64,000 bases of DNA from Pseudomonadota bacterium (GTDB taxonomy: Bacteria > Pseudomonadota > Alphaproteobacteria > Rhizobiales > Xanthobacteraceae), in NCBI GenBank assembly GCA_023404675.1, contig JAEYAW010000031.1:310001-374000 (forward strand), in the 5' to 3' direction. The notes under the pieces were generated by a model. That model made no database searches and was not told where the DNA came from. It saw only the letters and a list, made by a program, of their open reading frames with translations. The translations under genes were made by a program, and so were the position numbers. This document shows, piece after piece, positions 1 through 9,060 of this stretch (position 1 is its first letter; each line of letters begins with the position of its first letter).

Positions 1-114
1 CGGATCGCCCGGAAACAGACGCTGACGTCAGCAGCCTGCGGGAGGACACAACTGCGATCCAAACCAGCTCCGAATAATCATACGACCCGCGCATCACCTG
101 GCTGTGGGTCTTAG

Positions 115-147
115 AAAAAGCGCGCCCATGAGAAGCATGGACGCGCT
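115..147 (-). terminator. Intrinsic terminator of the methyltransferase gene
   Basis: Read on the minus strand, a stem formed by AGCGCGTCCATG and CATGGGCGCGCT (one mismatch, 5-base loop) is followed directly by TTTTT. It lies about 35 bases after the stop of the minus-strand methyltransferase gene. The rest of 1-182 shows no gene. Confidence 0.75.
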
Positions 148-182
148 CTGATTTCGCTGTCCGCGACCGCGATCAGTCAGCT

Positions 183-803
183 CTATTTCGATAGGCGCCG
201 ACCGGGAAGCTGCGGACGCTGGCGGATGCGATACACGGACGCCGGAGGAATATTGAAAGCGGTCCGCCCGACAAGGCTTGCCTTCAACCCCAAGCGATCG
301 AGGATCGGACGCGGCACCGGACAGCGCGGGCCGTAGGTAAACTGATAGAAGGTGCCGCCCTCGCGCATATGTTGAAAAGCGCCGGCCAGGATGGCCATGA
401 CCGCGCGCGGCGACATCGACAGGAGCGGAAGGCCACTCACAACTGCCGCCGCGGGTGCCATGAACAGTCCGTAATGCGAAAGCTGGCGCGCGTCCATCCA
501 CAGCACTTTCGCCCCCGGGAAACGCTGCTGCAGCAGGCGCATGAAATCTGAACCGTACTCAATCAGCAGCAAGTCGTGCTCAGGCACGCCGCGCTCGAGC
601 AGCGCTTTGGTGAAAATGCCAGTGCCGGGCCCGAGTTCGATCACCGGCCCCGCACCGGGCACAATCTCTTGTGTCATGAGCCGCGCCAGCGACTGACCGG
701 ATGGCGCGATGGCGGAGACTTGCCTCGGATTGGAGACATACGAGCGGAAGAACTGGAAAAAGTCCGCGACGGCGGTGGCGTTCATCACGATTCTCGCGTG
801 CAT
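183..803 (-). CDS. Phospholipid N-methyltransferase-like SAM-dependent methyltransferase
   Basis: A protein of about 206 residues with a clear class I SAM-binding motif, VIELGPGTGIFTKALLERG, near residues 45-63. An N-terminal FFRSYVSNPRQVSAIAPSG segment precedes it, a pattern I associate with PmtA-like enzymes that methylate phosphatidylethanolamine. It is cytoplasmic with no signal peptide. The chosen ATG at 803 lies 8 bases after the upstream SDR stop; an in-frame ATG at 785 is an alternative, and neither has a strong Shine-Dalgarno. It is the second gene of a two-gene minus-strand unit ending in a hairpin terminator. Substrate is inferred from family resemblance only. Confidence 0.75.
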   Translation of the reverse strand: MHARIVMNATAVADFFQFFRSYVSNPRQVSAIAPSGQSLARLMTQEIVPGAGPVIELGPGTGIFTKALLERGVPEHDLLLIEYGSDFMRLLQQRFPGAKVLWMDARQLSHYGLFMAPAAAVVSGLPLLSMSPRAVMAILAGAFQHMREGGTFYQFTYGPRCPVPRPILDRLGLKASLVGRTAFNIPPASVYRIRQRPQLPGRRLSK

Positions 804-810
804 TCGAGGG

Positions 811-1659
811 TCAGGATGCGATGTTATGTTGCTGCGCTTCACCTTGGGCGGAGCGCGACAGCGTCTCCCACGCTTCCCAGGTTGCAAGACGCTCGGCGAA
901 GGCGGCCCGGGCGCTCGGCAGACCTTCGGTACCGACGAAGAACCGCAGCGGCGGATTCTCGGCATCAACGATCTTCAGAACGGCGTCCACCGTCGCTTGC
1001 GGATCGCCAAACTGGGTCCTCGCACCTGCCGCGAACACTTCGGCCCGGATCGCACTATAGGCCTCAAGGGTCGGCGCGATCCGCAGGGAAGCCATGCTGG
1101 CAAAGCTCGTCGCGTAGGCGCCCGGCTCCAGCAGCGTCACCTTGATCCCAAAGCTTTTGACCTCCTGAGCAAGGCTGTCATGCATCGCTTCGAACGCGAA
1201 TTTTGAAGCGTGATAGAAGCCGGTGACCGGGCCTGCAACAATTCCTGCGACACTGGAGACACCGATAATATGGCCGCTGCGCTGGCGCCGCAGGATCGGA
1301 AGCGCCGCCTGAATGACCCGGAGTGCACCAAAGAAATTGGTGTCGAACTCGGCGCGCACATCGGTCTCGTCGGCTTCCTCGACCGCGCCCACCAGAGCGT
1401 AGCCTGCGTTATTGAGTACGACATCCAGCCTTCCAAAATGTCCGCAGGCCTTGGTGACGGCATTGCGAACCGCATGAGCATTGGTCACGTCGAGGGCCAG
1501 CGGCAGCACGGCCTCGCCATGAATCTCTGCAAGATCGGCCACGTCGGCCAGGACGCGCGCGGTGGCGGCGACCTTGTCGCCGCGCCTGAGCGCCGCCTCA
1601 GCCCAGATACGGCCAAAGCCGCGGGATGCACCGGTGATGAACCAGACCTTGCCTGACAT
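811..1659 (-). CDS. Short-chain dehydrogenase/reductase (classical SDR)
   Basis: A 282-residue NAD(P)-dependent oxidoreductase. The nucleotide-binding TGASRGFG is at residues 9-16, the structural NNAG at 83-86, the catalytic serine near 135-136 and the YxxxK pair at Tyr149/Lys153 (YHASK). The long C-terminal part after residue 190 is typical of SDRs annotated as oxidoreductases of unknown substrate. AAGGA sits 7 bases before the ATG. It is co-directional with, and 7 bases from, the phospholipid methyltransferase-like gene, so the two are probably co-transcribed. Family certain, substrate unknown. Confidence 0.9.
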   Translation of the reverse strand: MSGKVWFITGASRGFGRIWAEAALRRGDKVAATARVLADVADLAEIHGEAVLPLALDVTNAHAVRNAVTKACGHFGRLDVVLNNAGYALVGAVEEADETDVRAEFDTNFFGALRVIQAALPILRRQRSGHIIGVSSVAGIVAGPVTGFYHASKFAFEAMHDSLAQEVKSFGIKVTLLEPGAYATSFASMASLRIAPTLEAYSAIRAEVFAAGARTQFGDPQATVDAVLKIVDAENPPLRFFVGTEGLPSARAAFAERLATWEAWETLSRSAQGEAQQHNIAS

Positions 1660-1793
1660 GCGATATCCTTAGAGTGGGTGACTCGACGTTCAGCAAAACG
1701 CTTTAGGTCCGTCATACGGCCGAAGCTGCCGGGCGACACTGGCAAATCCCGCCAATGGGATTGCAACAGGCGCCAAAGACGGCGCGAGCGGTT

Positions 1794-2957
1794 TCACCGT
1801 TTCAGCCGGTAGACAAAGTATGGTTGATGCGCGAGCAGCCGCGCTTTATCGGGTGGTCCTGCGAGTTGGCCCATATAGGCGGAGAGCCCGCTGTCGGTGA
1901 AATAGAGCGAATTGTCCGGCCCCACGGCCACGCCGTCGGCCCAAATCACATCCCGCGAGCGCACGAGAGTCCTGGTCTTTCTGGTGTTGAGATCGAACGC
2001 CATCAGCCCGCCATGCTCGACATCGGTAACGATAACCTCGCCCGCCTTGTCGATGGTGATGCCGTCACTGAGGGATTTGCGCCCGAGCACCTCGACTTTG
2101 CCGGCAATATCGGAAGGTGTGGCGTTTGGATCGAGCACCGCCGCAAGCGGCACCCGGCACAGATGAGAGTTGGTCATGCCCGCCAGATAGACCCATTGCT
2201 GATCCGGGCTGATCTCAATCCCATCGAGGCCGACTTGTACGCTCACCAGACCGAAGCCCATGCGATATGCGCCAAAGGGCGTCCGCATCAACCAGTCTTC
2301 GGGCGAGGTGCAAGGATGGGCTCCGAGCGTCGTCCGGAAGGTATGATCTGCAATCGAATAGACGATCAGCCTCGGCGCCGTGAACCGCATGATTCCGGTA
2401 TCGGCCATGATGATGTATTTGCCGTCGGCCGTGACGCGCAGATCCTGTGCAAACTGCGCCTCCTTGTCCGGAAACTCGAAGTATTCGACGCGCTTTCGGG
2501 TGGCGAGATCGAAGGCCCACAGGCGCGTATGCTGGAAGTCGAAGCTTGCCGGCTCGATCAGCCAGATGCGGTTCTGGCGATCGATGGTCATGCCGAAACT
2601 GCCCTGAAACTTCTCTTGCATCTCCTCGGACGGAAACGGCGTGATTTTCCCATCGGCCCATTCGAACACGGTGTTCGGTGAAAATCGGCCGGCGCGCGCG
2701 ATGGGGTGGTAGTTGAAGTACACGTGGCCATTGTCCGCCACCGCGACATTGCCGGGCGGATACTCGAGCGCGATAAGCTTCTCGAGCTTCGCGAGGCCGT
2801 CCGGATTATCCGATCCAATATCGGGATAGGAAACACCCCGCCCATATTGGTACTTGGCAAATGCCAATACACCTGCGCACGCGATGACGATTGCCGCCGC
2901 GACCGCCGCGAAGCAGAGAAACAGGACTCGTAGGTTCTTGCCGGATTGCCTCATCAT
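1794..2957 (-). CDS. Membrane-anchored MRJP/SMP-30-like beta-propeller protein
   Basis: A 387-residue protein with one N-terminal hydrophobic segment (about residues 8-32), either an uncleaved anchor or a signal peptide. Repeated propeller-like blades follow (for example DRQNRIWLIEP, DGKYIIMADTG, GPDNSLYFTDSG). The overall pattern fits the major royal jelly protein/yellow and SMP-30/gluconolactonase-like families, so a periplasmic lactonase or binding role is possible. The start may be either of two adjacent ATGs (2957 or 2954). It stands alone between the first SDR and the AraC gene. Function is not assigned. Confidence 0.7.
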   Translation of the reverse strand: MMRQSGKNLRVLFLCFAAVAAAIVIACAGVLAFAKYQYGRGVSYPDIGSDNPDGLAKLEKLIALEYPPGNVAVADNGHVYFNYHPIARAGRFSPNTVFEWADGKITPFPSEEMQEKFQGSFGMTIDRQNRIWLIEPASFDFQHTRLWAFDLATRKRVEYFEFPDKEAQFAQDLRVTADGKYIIMADTGIMRFTAPRLIVYSIADHTFRTTLGAHPCTSPEDWLMRTPFGAYRMGFGLVSVQVGLDGIEISPDQQWVYLAGMTNSHLCRVPLAAVLDPNATPSDIAGKVEVLGRKSLSDGITIDKAGEVIVTDVEHGGLMAFDLNTRKTRTLVRSRDVIWADGVAVGPDNSLYFTDSGLSAYMGQLAGPPDKARLLAHQPYFVYRLKR

Positions 2958-3050
2958 GCTGATACCCCGTCTATAAGATCAGCCACCGGCGTTCATGGAA
3001 ACGCCGCGCGCGGCGGCGGCCTTCATGTTCGATGGCTTCGGATTATCTCG

Positions 3051-4067
3051 CTAGTGAAATTTGCCGCCGTACAGTTCCCGCCAGCGACTCGGGGTCACGC
3101 CCTCGTTATCCCGAAAAGCGCGGTAAAAAGAACTGGAATCCTGATAACCCAGCAGGCACGCCACTTCATCGATCTCGGCGGTGGGGTCGGAGAGAAGCTG
3201 TCGCCCGAGTTCTTGCCGCGCCTCAACAAGCAAGTCCCGGAAACTCGCACCTTCTTCCGTAATCCGGCGCTGCAAGGTGCGATCACTCAAGCCGAGATCG
3301 CGGGCGACGTCCGCCAGTCCCGGCCGACCACTGGCAAGGCTCCTTTTCAGGACGATCTTCACCTGATCCTTGATCGAACTGCGCGCCTGCAATTCGCCGA
3401 GCGCCGAGGACAGGGCCGGCGTGAGGATTTCAAGGAGTTCCCGGTTATGCCCGGGAAATGGCCGCTGGAGGTCCGAAATTTTCAAAATGAGACGATTTTG
3501 GGCCGCGCCAAACCGGATGGGGCATTCAAAATACTTCCGATAGGCATCGCCCTTCGGACGGGATCGGGTGAGTTCGACACGCAAAGGCGCGAGATGATGG
3601 CCGGTGCCGCGCCTTCCGAGTTCAACCAGCGACGCGAAGGTCACATCCGTTGTGATCGAGGGTTCAGGTTCGCTCGCGTAAGACCATTCGACCGTGACCG
3701 CGCATTCATCCTTGCCTTGCTGGACATGCAACTGCTCCGGCGAGCAGAGGCGCTTGAAGCGTGCGATGCGGAGCAGCCCATCACGATAATCCCGTGCATA
3801 GAACGCGGCGAGGCTGGAGGGCGGATGGACGGCCGTATCGGTGTGTTGAACCAGCAGGAGGCCGAGGCCCGGCTCCGGCTTCAACTCCTCCAATGCCCGC
3901 CACAACGCAAAATACTGCGCCGTCGTGACTTGTCCTTGCCCGTTCAGGTGCAAGGTGGCCGGGAGGCGCGCCTGCCGGAGCAGCACGGCTGGTGAGATGC
4001 CAATATGCGCGACGATCTGCCAGAACGCTCGTGGCACTTTACAACGATCGGCTGGCGCTCCGCTCAT
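3051..4067 (-). CDS. AraC-family transcriptional regulator
   Basis: About 338 residues. The N-terminal two thirds match the 'arabinose-binding domain of AraC' type found in OruR/ArgR-like regulators. The C-terminal roughly 100 residues carry two helix-turn-helix units, with LADVARDLGLSDRTLQRRI and the signature region around IDEVACLLGYQDSSSFYRAFR. The ATG at 4067 was chosen because it lies 8 bases after the stop of the upstream SDR; a longer reading to 4127 would overlap that gene. Sitting directly behind an SDR, it probably controls that gene or itself. Effector unknown. Confidence 0.88.
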   Translation of the reverse strand: MSGAPADRCKVPRAFWQIVAHIGISPAVLLRQARLPATLHLNGQGQVTTAQYFALWRALEELKPEPGLGLLLVQHTDTAVHPPSSLAAFYARDYRDGLLRIARFKRLCSPEQLHVQQGKDECAVTVEWSYASEPEPSITTDVTFASLVELGRRGTGHHLAPLRVELTRSRPKGDAYRKYFECPIRFGAAQNRLILKISDLQRPFPGHNRELLEILTPALSSALGELQARSSIKDQVKIVLKRSLASGRPGLADVARDLGLSDRTLQRRITEEGASFRDLLVEARQELGRQLLSDPTAEIDEVACLLGYQDSSSFYRAFRDNEGVTPSRWRELYGGKFH

Positions 4068-4075
4068 GACCGCCC

Positions 4076-4906
4076 CTAGCGCATCTGGCTCATGATGACA
4101 CGATCGAACATACGATCGCCGAACCATTCGCGGATCTTGATCATGGGCAAGGCGTATTTGCCCACAACATAGCGCGTGCGCGGCCTTGCCTCTTTCACGG
4201 CCTTGGACACGACATCAGCGATCACACTCGGATTGGTGCCGCGGCCGTGGCCGTAAGCATCTTCTGTTGACTTGGCAACCGCCTGTGTCTGTCTAGCATA
4301 AGGTCCCGAGCCGGAACGTTTGAGAAGGCCTTTGGCCACCACGTCGCCAAAGCCCGTCTCGATCAGTCCGGGCTCGACGATAACAACCTTGATGCCGAAG
4401 GGCGCGAGTTCAAGCCGAAGGCAATCGGACCACCCTTCGAGCGCGTGCTTGGTCGCGTGATACCAGGCGCCCAGGAGCGTATAGATCTTGCCGCCCATGG
4501 ACGTGATATTGACGATGGTGCCGGAACGCCTGGCTCGCATGGTCGGGAGCAGAAGCTGTGTCAACCGCGCCGCGCCGAACAGGTTCACTTCGAACTGGTA
4601 GCGGGCTTCGTCGATACTGACGTCCTCGACGGGACCATAGAGTCCAAACCCGGCGTTGTTGACGAGCACGTCAATGCTGCCAACCTCGTGCAGGATGGCG
4701 TCGACCGTTGCCTTGATGTCAGCCTCGTTAGAGATGTCCATGCGCAAAGCCCGCGCGCCCAGCTTGACGAGATCGCTCATCTTTTCGGTATGCCGCGCAG
4801 CGACAAAGACCTGAAAACCATCCTTGATCAGGCGCTTTGCGATTTCCTTGCCCATGCCGGACGAGGCTCCGGTCACAAGCGCTGTCTTCTTTCGTTTATC
4901 GCTCAT
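4076..4906 (-). CDS. Short-chain dehydrogenase/reductase (classical SDR)
   Basis: A 276-residue NAD(P)-binding oxidoreductase with TGASSGMG at residues 12-19, NNAG at 83-86, Ser136, and Tyr149/Lys153 in YHATK. The catalytic residues fall at the same positions as in the SDR at 811-1659, but sequence elsewhere differs, so the two are paralogues rather than a recent duplication. GAGAGG precedes the ATG. It is followed after 8 bases by the AraC regulator gene, suggesting one transcription unit. Substrate not predictable from sequence. Confidence 0.9.
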   Translation of the reverse strand: MSDKRKKTALVTGASSGMGKEIAKRLIKDGFQVFVAARHTEKMSDLVKLGARALRMDISNEADIKATVDAILHEVGSIDVLVNNAGFGLYGPVEDVSIDEARYQFEVNLFGAARLTQLLLPTMRARRSGTIVNITSMGGKIYTLLGAWYHATKHALEGWSDCLRLELAPFGIKVVIVEPGLIETGFGDVVAKGLLKRSGSGPYARQTQAVAKSTEDAYGHGRGTNPSVIADVVSKAVKEARPRTRYVVGKYALPMIKIREWFGDRMFDRVIMSQMR

Positions 4907-5063
4907 CGTAACCTCTCACAGTATGTCAACGAAGCTAGGACCTTCGGGCCGCCCAGACACTTTCAAAGTCCGCCAACAGAATCGCACACCACGCCAATCG
5001 GCTGCGGACAGCACCACAACAAGAATGTTCATGAAACAGCGTCTTAGAGAACCCTGGCGCGGC

Positions 5064-5564
5064 TCAGACACTGCTCCGCAAGAGATAACCAAGGGTTACA
5101 AGCGGCGTGTTCCAGATCAGCGCGCCGAGCGTCGTGGCAACGACGAAGGGCACGAACGACAAGCCGATCACGCCGGCAGGCAATGGCAGGTAGATGCGCG
5201 CGGTCGGTATCGCCTGACCAACCGTGGTGACGAGGAACGGCTTGCCGTCATAGGCAGCCATGAGCCTTTGGTAGAAAGCCGGCCGCAGGAGAACATATCT
5301 TCCGAAGCGTTCGACGAACCGTTCGGCGCGTTCACGCCCGATGATCCGGCCCAGTGCGTACCAGCCGATCGCGCCCAGCACCGATCCCAGCGTCGAGGCG
5401 AGCACCACAACGAACAGGCCTGACGTATCCTGAACCACCGTCAACCCCAACGAGACCAGCAGCACGTAGGAAGGCACGACCGGAATCAGTTTCTCTCCAA
5501 GGCACAGCAGCGCAATCCCGACGAGGCCGAGGTCGAGGAGAAAAGCGATTAGCAGATGATCCAT
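5064..5564 (-). CDS. DedA-family (VTT domain) inner-membrane protein
   Basis: A 166-residue, strongly hydrophobic protein with several predicted membrane segments. It shows the DedA/SNARE-associated pattern: an early GEKLIPVVPSYVLL stretch, a central YALGRIIGRE loop, and a late GQAIPTARIYLPLPAGV motif matching the family's conserved G/F-x-R/A-x-IP-x-x-R segment. DedA proteins are implicated in lipid flipping and membrane homeostasis. The ATG at 5564 has GGGGAGT 9 bases upstream; an in-frame TTG at 5570 is less likely. The protein is somewhat short for the family (about 200). Confidence 0.82.
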   Translation of the reverse strand: MDHLLIAFLLDLGLVGIALLCLGEKLIPVVPSYVLLVSLGLTVVQDTSGLFVVVLASTLGSVLGAIGWYALGRIIGRERAERFVERFGRYVLLRPAFYQRLMAAYDGKPFLVTTVGQAIPTARIYLPLPAGVIGLSFVPFVVATTLGALIWNTPLVTLGYLLRSSV

Positions 5565-5648
5565 GCTCAATGACTCCCCATTGCTCCCGATTTTCGGAGC
5601 CGCCCACCGGCTCCGAAACCCGATTGCGCGGTCGTTGCAACAAGCGTG

Positions 5649-6119
5649 TCAGCCGCGAACGCGATGGAAGGTCCGGGTCTGTCCCATTGCCGGAATGCCC
5701 AGATAACCCCGCAAGCCCATCTTTCCGTTCTTGATCTCGGCCTTGCAGTTGTAAGTGCGCCCTGAAGAGGCGTCGTAGATCGAGCCGCCAGTCCATTCGC
5801 CATCGCTCCAGCGCAGCCCCGTGATGAATACGACGTTCTTGAGCGAGCGCGAACGCAGCGCGGGGTCCGGATTCTTCGTGTCCTTCTTGAACGTGACGTT
5901 GTCCGCTTCCACGATCTCGTTGCCGTAGAGCATGCGCGCCTGATATTCTGATCCAGCTTTGAACATGTCGAGCTTGACCGTGCCGTCATCGGCCTCCCAG
6001 ATTCCGACCAGCTCATCGGCCGGTAAAGGTTCGGCGTCGGCCGACCGCGTCAGGAACAGGGTCGGGGCGGCGAGCGTCAGCATTAGCGCGCTGCGTCGAG
6101 AAAACTGATGGACCTGCAT
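5649..6119 (-). CDS. Exported DUF2147 protein
   Basis: A 156-residue protein with an N-terminal FSRRSALML segment and a hydrophobic stretch ending near SADA, fitting an exported, possibly Tat-type signal. The mature part contains the DUF2147 pattern: LVGIWEADDGTVKLDMF near the start, then GLRWSDGEWTGGSIYDASSGRTYNCKAEI and MGLRGYLGIPAMGQTRTFHR. Such proteins are small periplasmic beta-rich proteins of unknown function. AAGGA lies before the ATG. It stands 84 bases upstream of the DedA gene in the same direction and may share its transcript. Confidence 0.82.
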   Translation of the reverse strand: MQVHQFSRRSALMLTLAAPTLFLTRSADAEPLPADELVGIWEADDGTVKLDMFKAGSEYQARMLYGNEIVEADNVTFKKDTKNPDPALRSRSLKNVVFITGLRWSDGEWTGGSIYDASSGRTYNCKAEIKNGKMGLRGYLGIPAMGQTRTFHRVRG

Positions 6120-6368
6120 GAGTCATCCTTGATTGCGAAGCTGCGTTCCGACGACCTCGCATTCACGATTCGGCTGCGAGGCACGGCACTGACCACCACT
6201 CCAAAGGAGTGCGGTGTCGCAGGCGAGAGAAGTCCCTGCGAACGAGCCGAACCTAGATTGCGGCAAAGCGTTGGGCAGTGGCAAAACACGCCAATCGAAT
6301 GGCCTGCGGCGCCATTGAGCCGAACTGATCTGGCTCGGCGAGGCTAGATCACTCACATCGCCGGAGTC
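6120..6368. other. Intergenic region with no recognisable gene
   Basis: Short open frames exist on both strands here, but none shows a family motif, a good ribosome site or plausible composition. The stretch holds the promoter side of the DUF2147 gene and then runs into the substrate-binding-protein remnant. Confidence 0.5.
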
Positions 6369-6694
6369 GTGCCCGATACGATTCCGCGCTGGGCGGAGTT
6401 GTCCGAATACCCGATCAAGCGCATCCTCGGACGATACGTCGTGTTCCGCGACACATTGCCGAAAACGCCGACATCGTCCGCGCCGTCAACGCGGCGTTCC
6501 GCGAGGAAGCCGGGTGGGTCAACGATCGCACCCGCGGGGCCGAAACTCTGGTGCAGACGCGCACCAAATTCAGCGATGCGATCCGCGACGAATACATCGT
6601 GCTGCGGCGGCAGGACCGGGTGGTGCCGGTGACGGACGAGACGTTCGTCGGCGAGTTGCAGTTCGCGGCCAACGGAGCGCAAGGTGCTCCCTAG
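6369..6694 (+). pseudogene. C-terminal remnant of a NitT/TauT-type substrate-binding protein, frameshifted
   Basis: Two plus-strand frames join to make the C-terminal part of a periplasmic binding protein. The first frame reads ...ILGRYVVFRDTL up to about 6455. The second, from about 6455, reads IAENADIVRAVNAAFREEAGW and continues through DETFVGELQFA to a stop at 6692-6694. The 'resident enzyme-phase' pattern (xENADIVRAxxxAxREExxWVND) is typical of the region of NrtA/SsuA/TauA-like proteins where the helix after the second lobe lies. The N-terminal two thirds, signal peptide and start are absent, and the frame changes once. It lies next to an intact transporter of the same class, but on the opposite strand. 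Confidence 0.6.
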
Positions 6695-6822
6695 GAAGAT
6701 CAAGATCTCGGAGACACTCGGCAACATCTGACGCGGCTTTGCGCCGCGCAACCGTGACGGCCGGCAGTTGGAGGATCAGCGTCCTCTGACGGCCGGTGCA
6801 GCGTTGCTCCGAACTGAATGAA

Positions 6823-7311
6823 TTATAATTTCGGCACCCGCCCGGCCTGCCTTAGTGCCTCCCGCAGCTTGTCGTGCTCCTCGCATCCATTGGGGAAGCA
6901 CAACAGCCGCAGCAGTTCGAGATTTTTCTCCGCTTTCCGGAAATCTCCGGTCGCGATGAACAGTTCGCCCTGATATTCAAGCGCCGGCCGATGCGAGGGA
7001 TCGTAGTAGATCGCTTCCTTGTACCATCGAGCGGCCTCATCGTAGCGCTTCAGATTGCGCAGCGAATAGCCGAGCAGATTGTAGAGATCGGCGTGGCGCA
7101 CCGTTCCGGTGAGTTTCAGCAGCGCGTCGGCCGCGCGCTGATACTCGCCGGAATAGATCTGGGCGCGGATCGCGGACAGATCCGGCAGATCGGTGCTAGG
7201 TGCGGTATCCGCCGCATTGGCGTCGAATGCCGACAGGGCGATGCACAACAGCGCCGGCGCGATCAGCGCCGCGCGTATAGCCTTCCGAACAACGCTCGTA
7301 CCGAATGTCAT
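6823..7311 (-). CDS. Exported tetratricopeptide-repeat protein
   Basis: 162 residues with an N-terminal signal peptide ending near ANA (residues 15-33). Two to three TPR-like helix pairs follow: YQRAADALLKL, YNLLGYSLRNLKRYDEAARWYKEAI, and ALEYQGELFIATGDFRKAEKNLELL. TPR proteins mediate protein-protein contacts, here presumably in the periplasm. Two cysteines near the C-terminus (LLCFPNGCEE) may pair. CAGGGAT precedes the ATG. It begins 24 bases after the ABC ATPase stop, so it is probably the last gene of the transporter operon; any link to transport is inference. Confidence 0.8.
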   Translation of the reverse strand: MTFGTSVVRKAIRAALIAPALLCIALSAFDANAADTAPSTDLPDLSAIRAQIYSGEYQRAADALLKLTGTVRHADLYNLLGYSLRNLKRYDEAARWYKEAIYYDPSHRPALEYQGELFIATGDFRKAEKNLELLRLLCFPNGCEEHDKLREALRQAGRVPKL

Positions 7312-7335
7312 GATCCCTGCCCCCGCTCGGGAAAC

Positions 7336-8118
7336 TCAGGCCGCCCGATTCGTTGCACGGGACGTCTCGCCCATCGCCGCGAGAATTCTTGCCTTGAGCC
7401 CGACGAACTCCACGCTCGTCCGTTCGCGCGGCGACGGGAGATCGACCCGAATGTCCTCGACAATGCGTCCGGGATTGCTGCCCATCACCACGACGCGATC
7501 GCTGAGATAGACCGCCTCCTCGACATCATGGGTGACGAGGATGAGCGTGGTCTTCTCGATCTGCCAGATCCGCACCAGTTCGTCCTGCAGCCGGACACGG
7601 GTGAGCGCATCGAGCGCACCCAGCGGCTCGTCGAGCAGCAGAATCTCCGGCTTGTTCACAAGGCCGCGCGCGATCGCCGCGCGCTGGGCCATCCCCCCGG
7701 ACAGCTGATGCGGATAAGCCTTCTCGAACCCCTTGAGGCCGACGAGCGTGACGTGATCTTCGACCGCCTTGCGCTTCTCAACCTCGCTCCCTCCGGAATT
7801 CTCGAGACTGAGCCCGATGTTCTGCTCGAGCGTCAGCCAGGGCAACAGCCGGTGATCCTGAAACACGATGCCGCGCGAAAGCGAGGTGCCCTGCACGCGA
7901 TGGCCATTGATGAGGATCTCGCCGCCGTGGTCGCTATCGAGCCCCAGAATCAGCCGCAGCAGCGTCGACTTTCCGCATCCGCTCGGGCCGACGATGGACA
8001 CGAAGGCTCCAGGCTCCACGTCAAGCTCGACGTGCGACAGAACCTGCACAGGAGACCGGCCGGTCACCTGATAGACTTTCGAAACGTTCCTGACCTCAAG
8101 GTGTCCGGGATTCGCCAT
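7336..8118 (-). CDS. NitT/TauT-family ABC transporter ATP-binding protein
   Basis: A 260-residue ATPase with all catalytic elements: Walker A GPSGCGKST (44-52), Q-loop near residue 87, signature LSGGM (139-143), Walker B ILLLDEP (159-165) and the switch histidine His196. The form fits SsuB/TauB/NrtD-like subunits that energise import of sulfonates, taurine, nitrate or related small anions. It is the third gene of a binding-protein, permease, ATPase, TPR operon read on the minus strand. Substrate not determined by sequence; sulfonate-like is favoured by the binding protein and nearby sfnB-like gene. Confidence 0.92.
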   Translation of the reverse strand: MANPGHLEVRNVSKVYQVTGRSPVQVLSHVELDVEPGAFVSIVGPSGCGKSTLLRLILGLDSDHGGEILINGHRVQGTSLSRGIVFQDHRLLPWLTLEQNIGLSLENSGGSEVEKRKAVEDHVTLVGLKGFEKAYPHQLSGGMAQRAAIARGLVNKPEILLLDEPLGALDALTRVRLQDELVRIWQIEKTTLILVTHDVEEAVYLSDRVVVMGSNPGRIVEDIRVDLPSPRERTSVEFVGLKARILAAMGETSRATNRAA

Positions 8119-8148
8119 GTCGTGTTTTCCTTGTCGACGAGCCGGACT

Positions 8149-8988
8149 TCAGCCGTCAAATCCCTGCTTCCAGCGCAACACCCGGCGCTGCACGAGATAC
8201 ATGATCCGATCGATCGCGAAGCCGACGAGACCGATGATGATCATGCAGACAACCAGCTGGTCCGTGAGCAGCAGTCCCTGCGCGCGGAAGATGAGAAAGC
8301 CGAGTCCTTCGAGGCCGCTCAGGCCTTCGGCGACCACGACCAGTGCCCATGCAAGCCCCGCGGCATATCGCAGCGAGACCATGATCGATGGCGTCGCGGC
8401 CGGCAGAACGACCTTTCGCACCAGCTGCCAGCGCGTCAGGGTCAGCGCCTGCGCCAGCTCGATGTAGTTCTTCTCGACACTGCGGATGCCCTGCAGCGTG
8501 TTCAGAAACACCGGGAAGAAGACCGATTTGGCGATGACGAGAACCTTCGCCGGCGCCCCGATCCCCAGCCATAGCACGATCAGCGGCAGCCATGCGATAC
8601 CCGGAATATGCCGGATGGTATCGAAGGTCGATCCGAAGAACTGCTCCACGGATCGCGACAGACCTGCCGCGATGCCGAGCACAACGGCGGCAATCGAACC
8701 ATAAACGAAGGCCTGTCCCACGATCTTGATGCTCGCGAGAAAATCCAGCGCGAGATTTTGCTTTGTCAGCATCTTCCAGAACGCGGTGACGACCGTCACC
8801 GGCGCGGGCAGAAATACCGCGTCGATCCAGCCGCGCGTGGCCGTCACCTGCCAGAGAGTCAGGATGATCGCCGGCAGAATCAGCCCGATCAGCCCGCGTC
8901 CTTTCAGCAGCGCACGCCATCGCTCGACCGGATGCGATCGTTGCACGCCGACTGCGCTGCCCTCGATCGCAGCTACTGCATCGCTCAT
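8149..8988 (-). CDS. NitT/TauT-family ABC transporter permease
   Basis: About 279 residues with six probable membrane segments. The permease EAA-like loop is visible as IRSVEKNYIELAQALTLTRWQLVRKVVLPAATPSI in two parts (FLNTLQGIRSVEK, then VVLPAATPSIMVSLR). This matches SsuC/TauC-type inner-membrane subunits. The ATG at 8988 has AGGA 9 bases upstream and was preferred to a GTG at 9009. It lies between the binding-protein and ATPase genes in one operon and would pair with that ATPase as a homodimeric channel. Confidence 0.92.
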   Translation of the reverse strand: MSDAVAAIEGSAVGVQRSHPVERWRALLKGRGLIGLILPAIILTLWQVTATRGWIDAVFLPAPVTVVTAFWKMLTKQNLALDFLASIKIVGQAFVYGSIAAVVLGIAAGLSRSVEQFFGSTFDTIRHIPGIAWLPLIVLWLGIGAPAKVLVIAKSVFFPVFLNTLQGIRSVEKNYIELAQALTLTRWQLVRKVVLPAATPSIMVSLRYAAGLAWALVVVAEGLSGLEGLGFLIFRAQGLLLTDQLVVCMIIIGLVGFAIDRIMYLVQRRVLRWKQGFDG

Positions 8989-9060
8989 GACAGATATCCT
9001 CGCCTTCACTCAACGGAACAGCGGCACCGGACCACGTTCAAGGTCCGGTGCCGCTGGCAG

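Noticed and set aside
6353..6751. Minus-strand open frame of 132 residues in the 6.1-6.8 kb gap
   Set aside because: It is antisense to the binding-protein remnant and has no independent similarity or ribosome site.
6874..8574. Long plus-strand open frame over the TPR and ABC ATPase genes
   Set aside because: It is antisense to two genes with clear motifs, has arginine- and aspartate-rich shadow composition and no family pattern. Such frames are expected in high-GC DNA.
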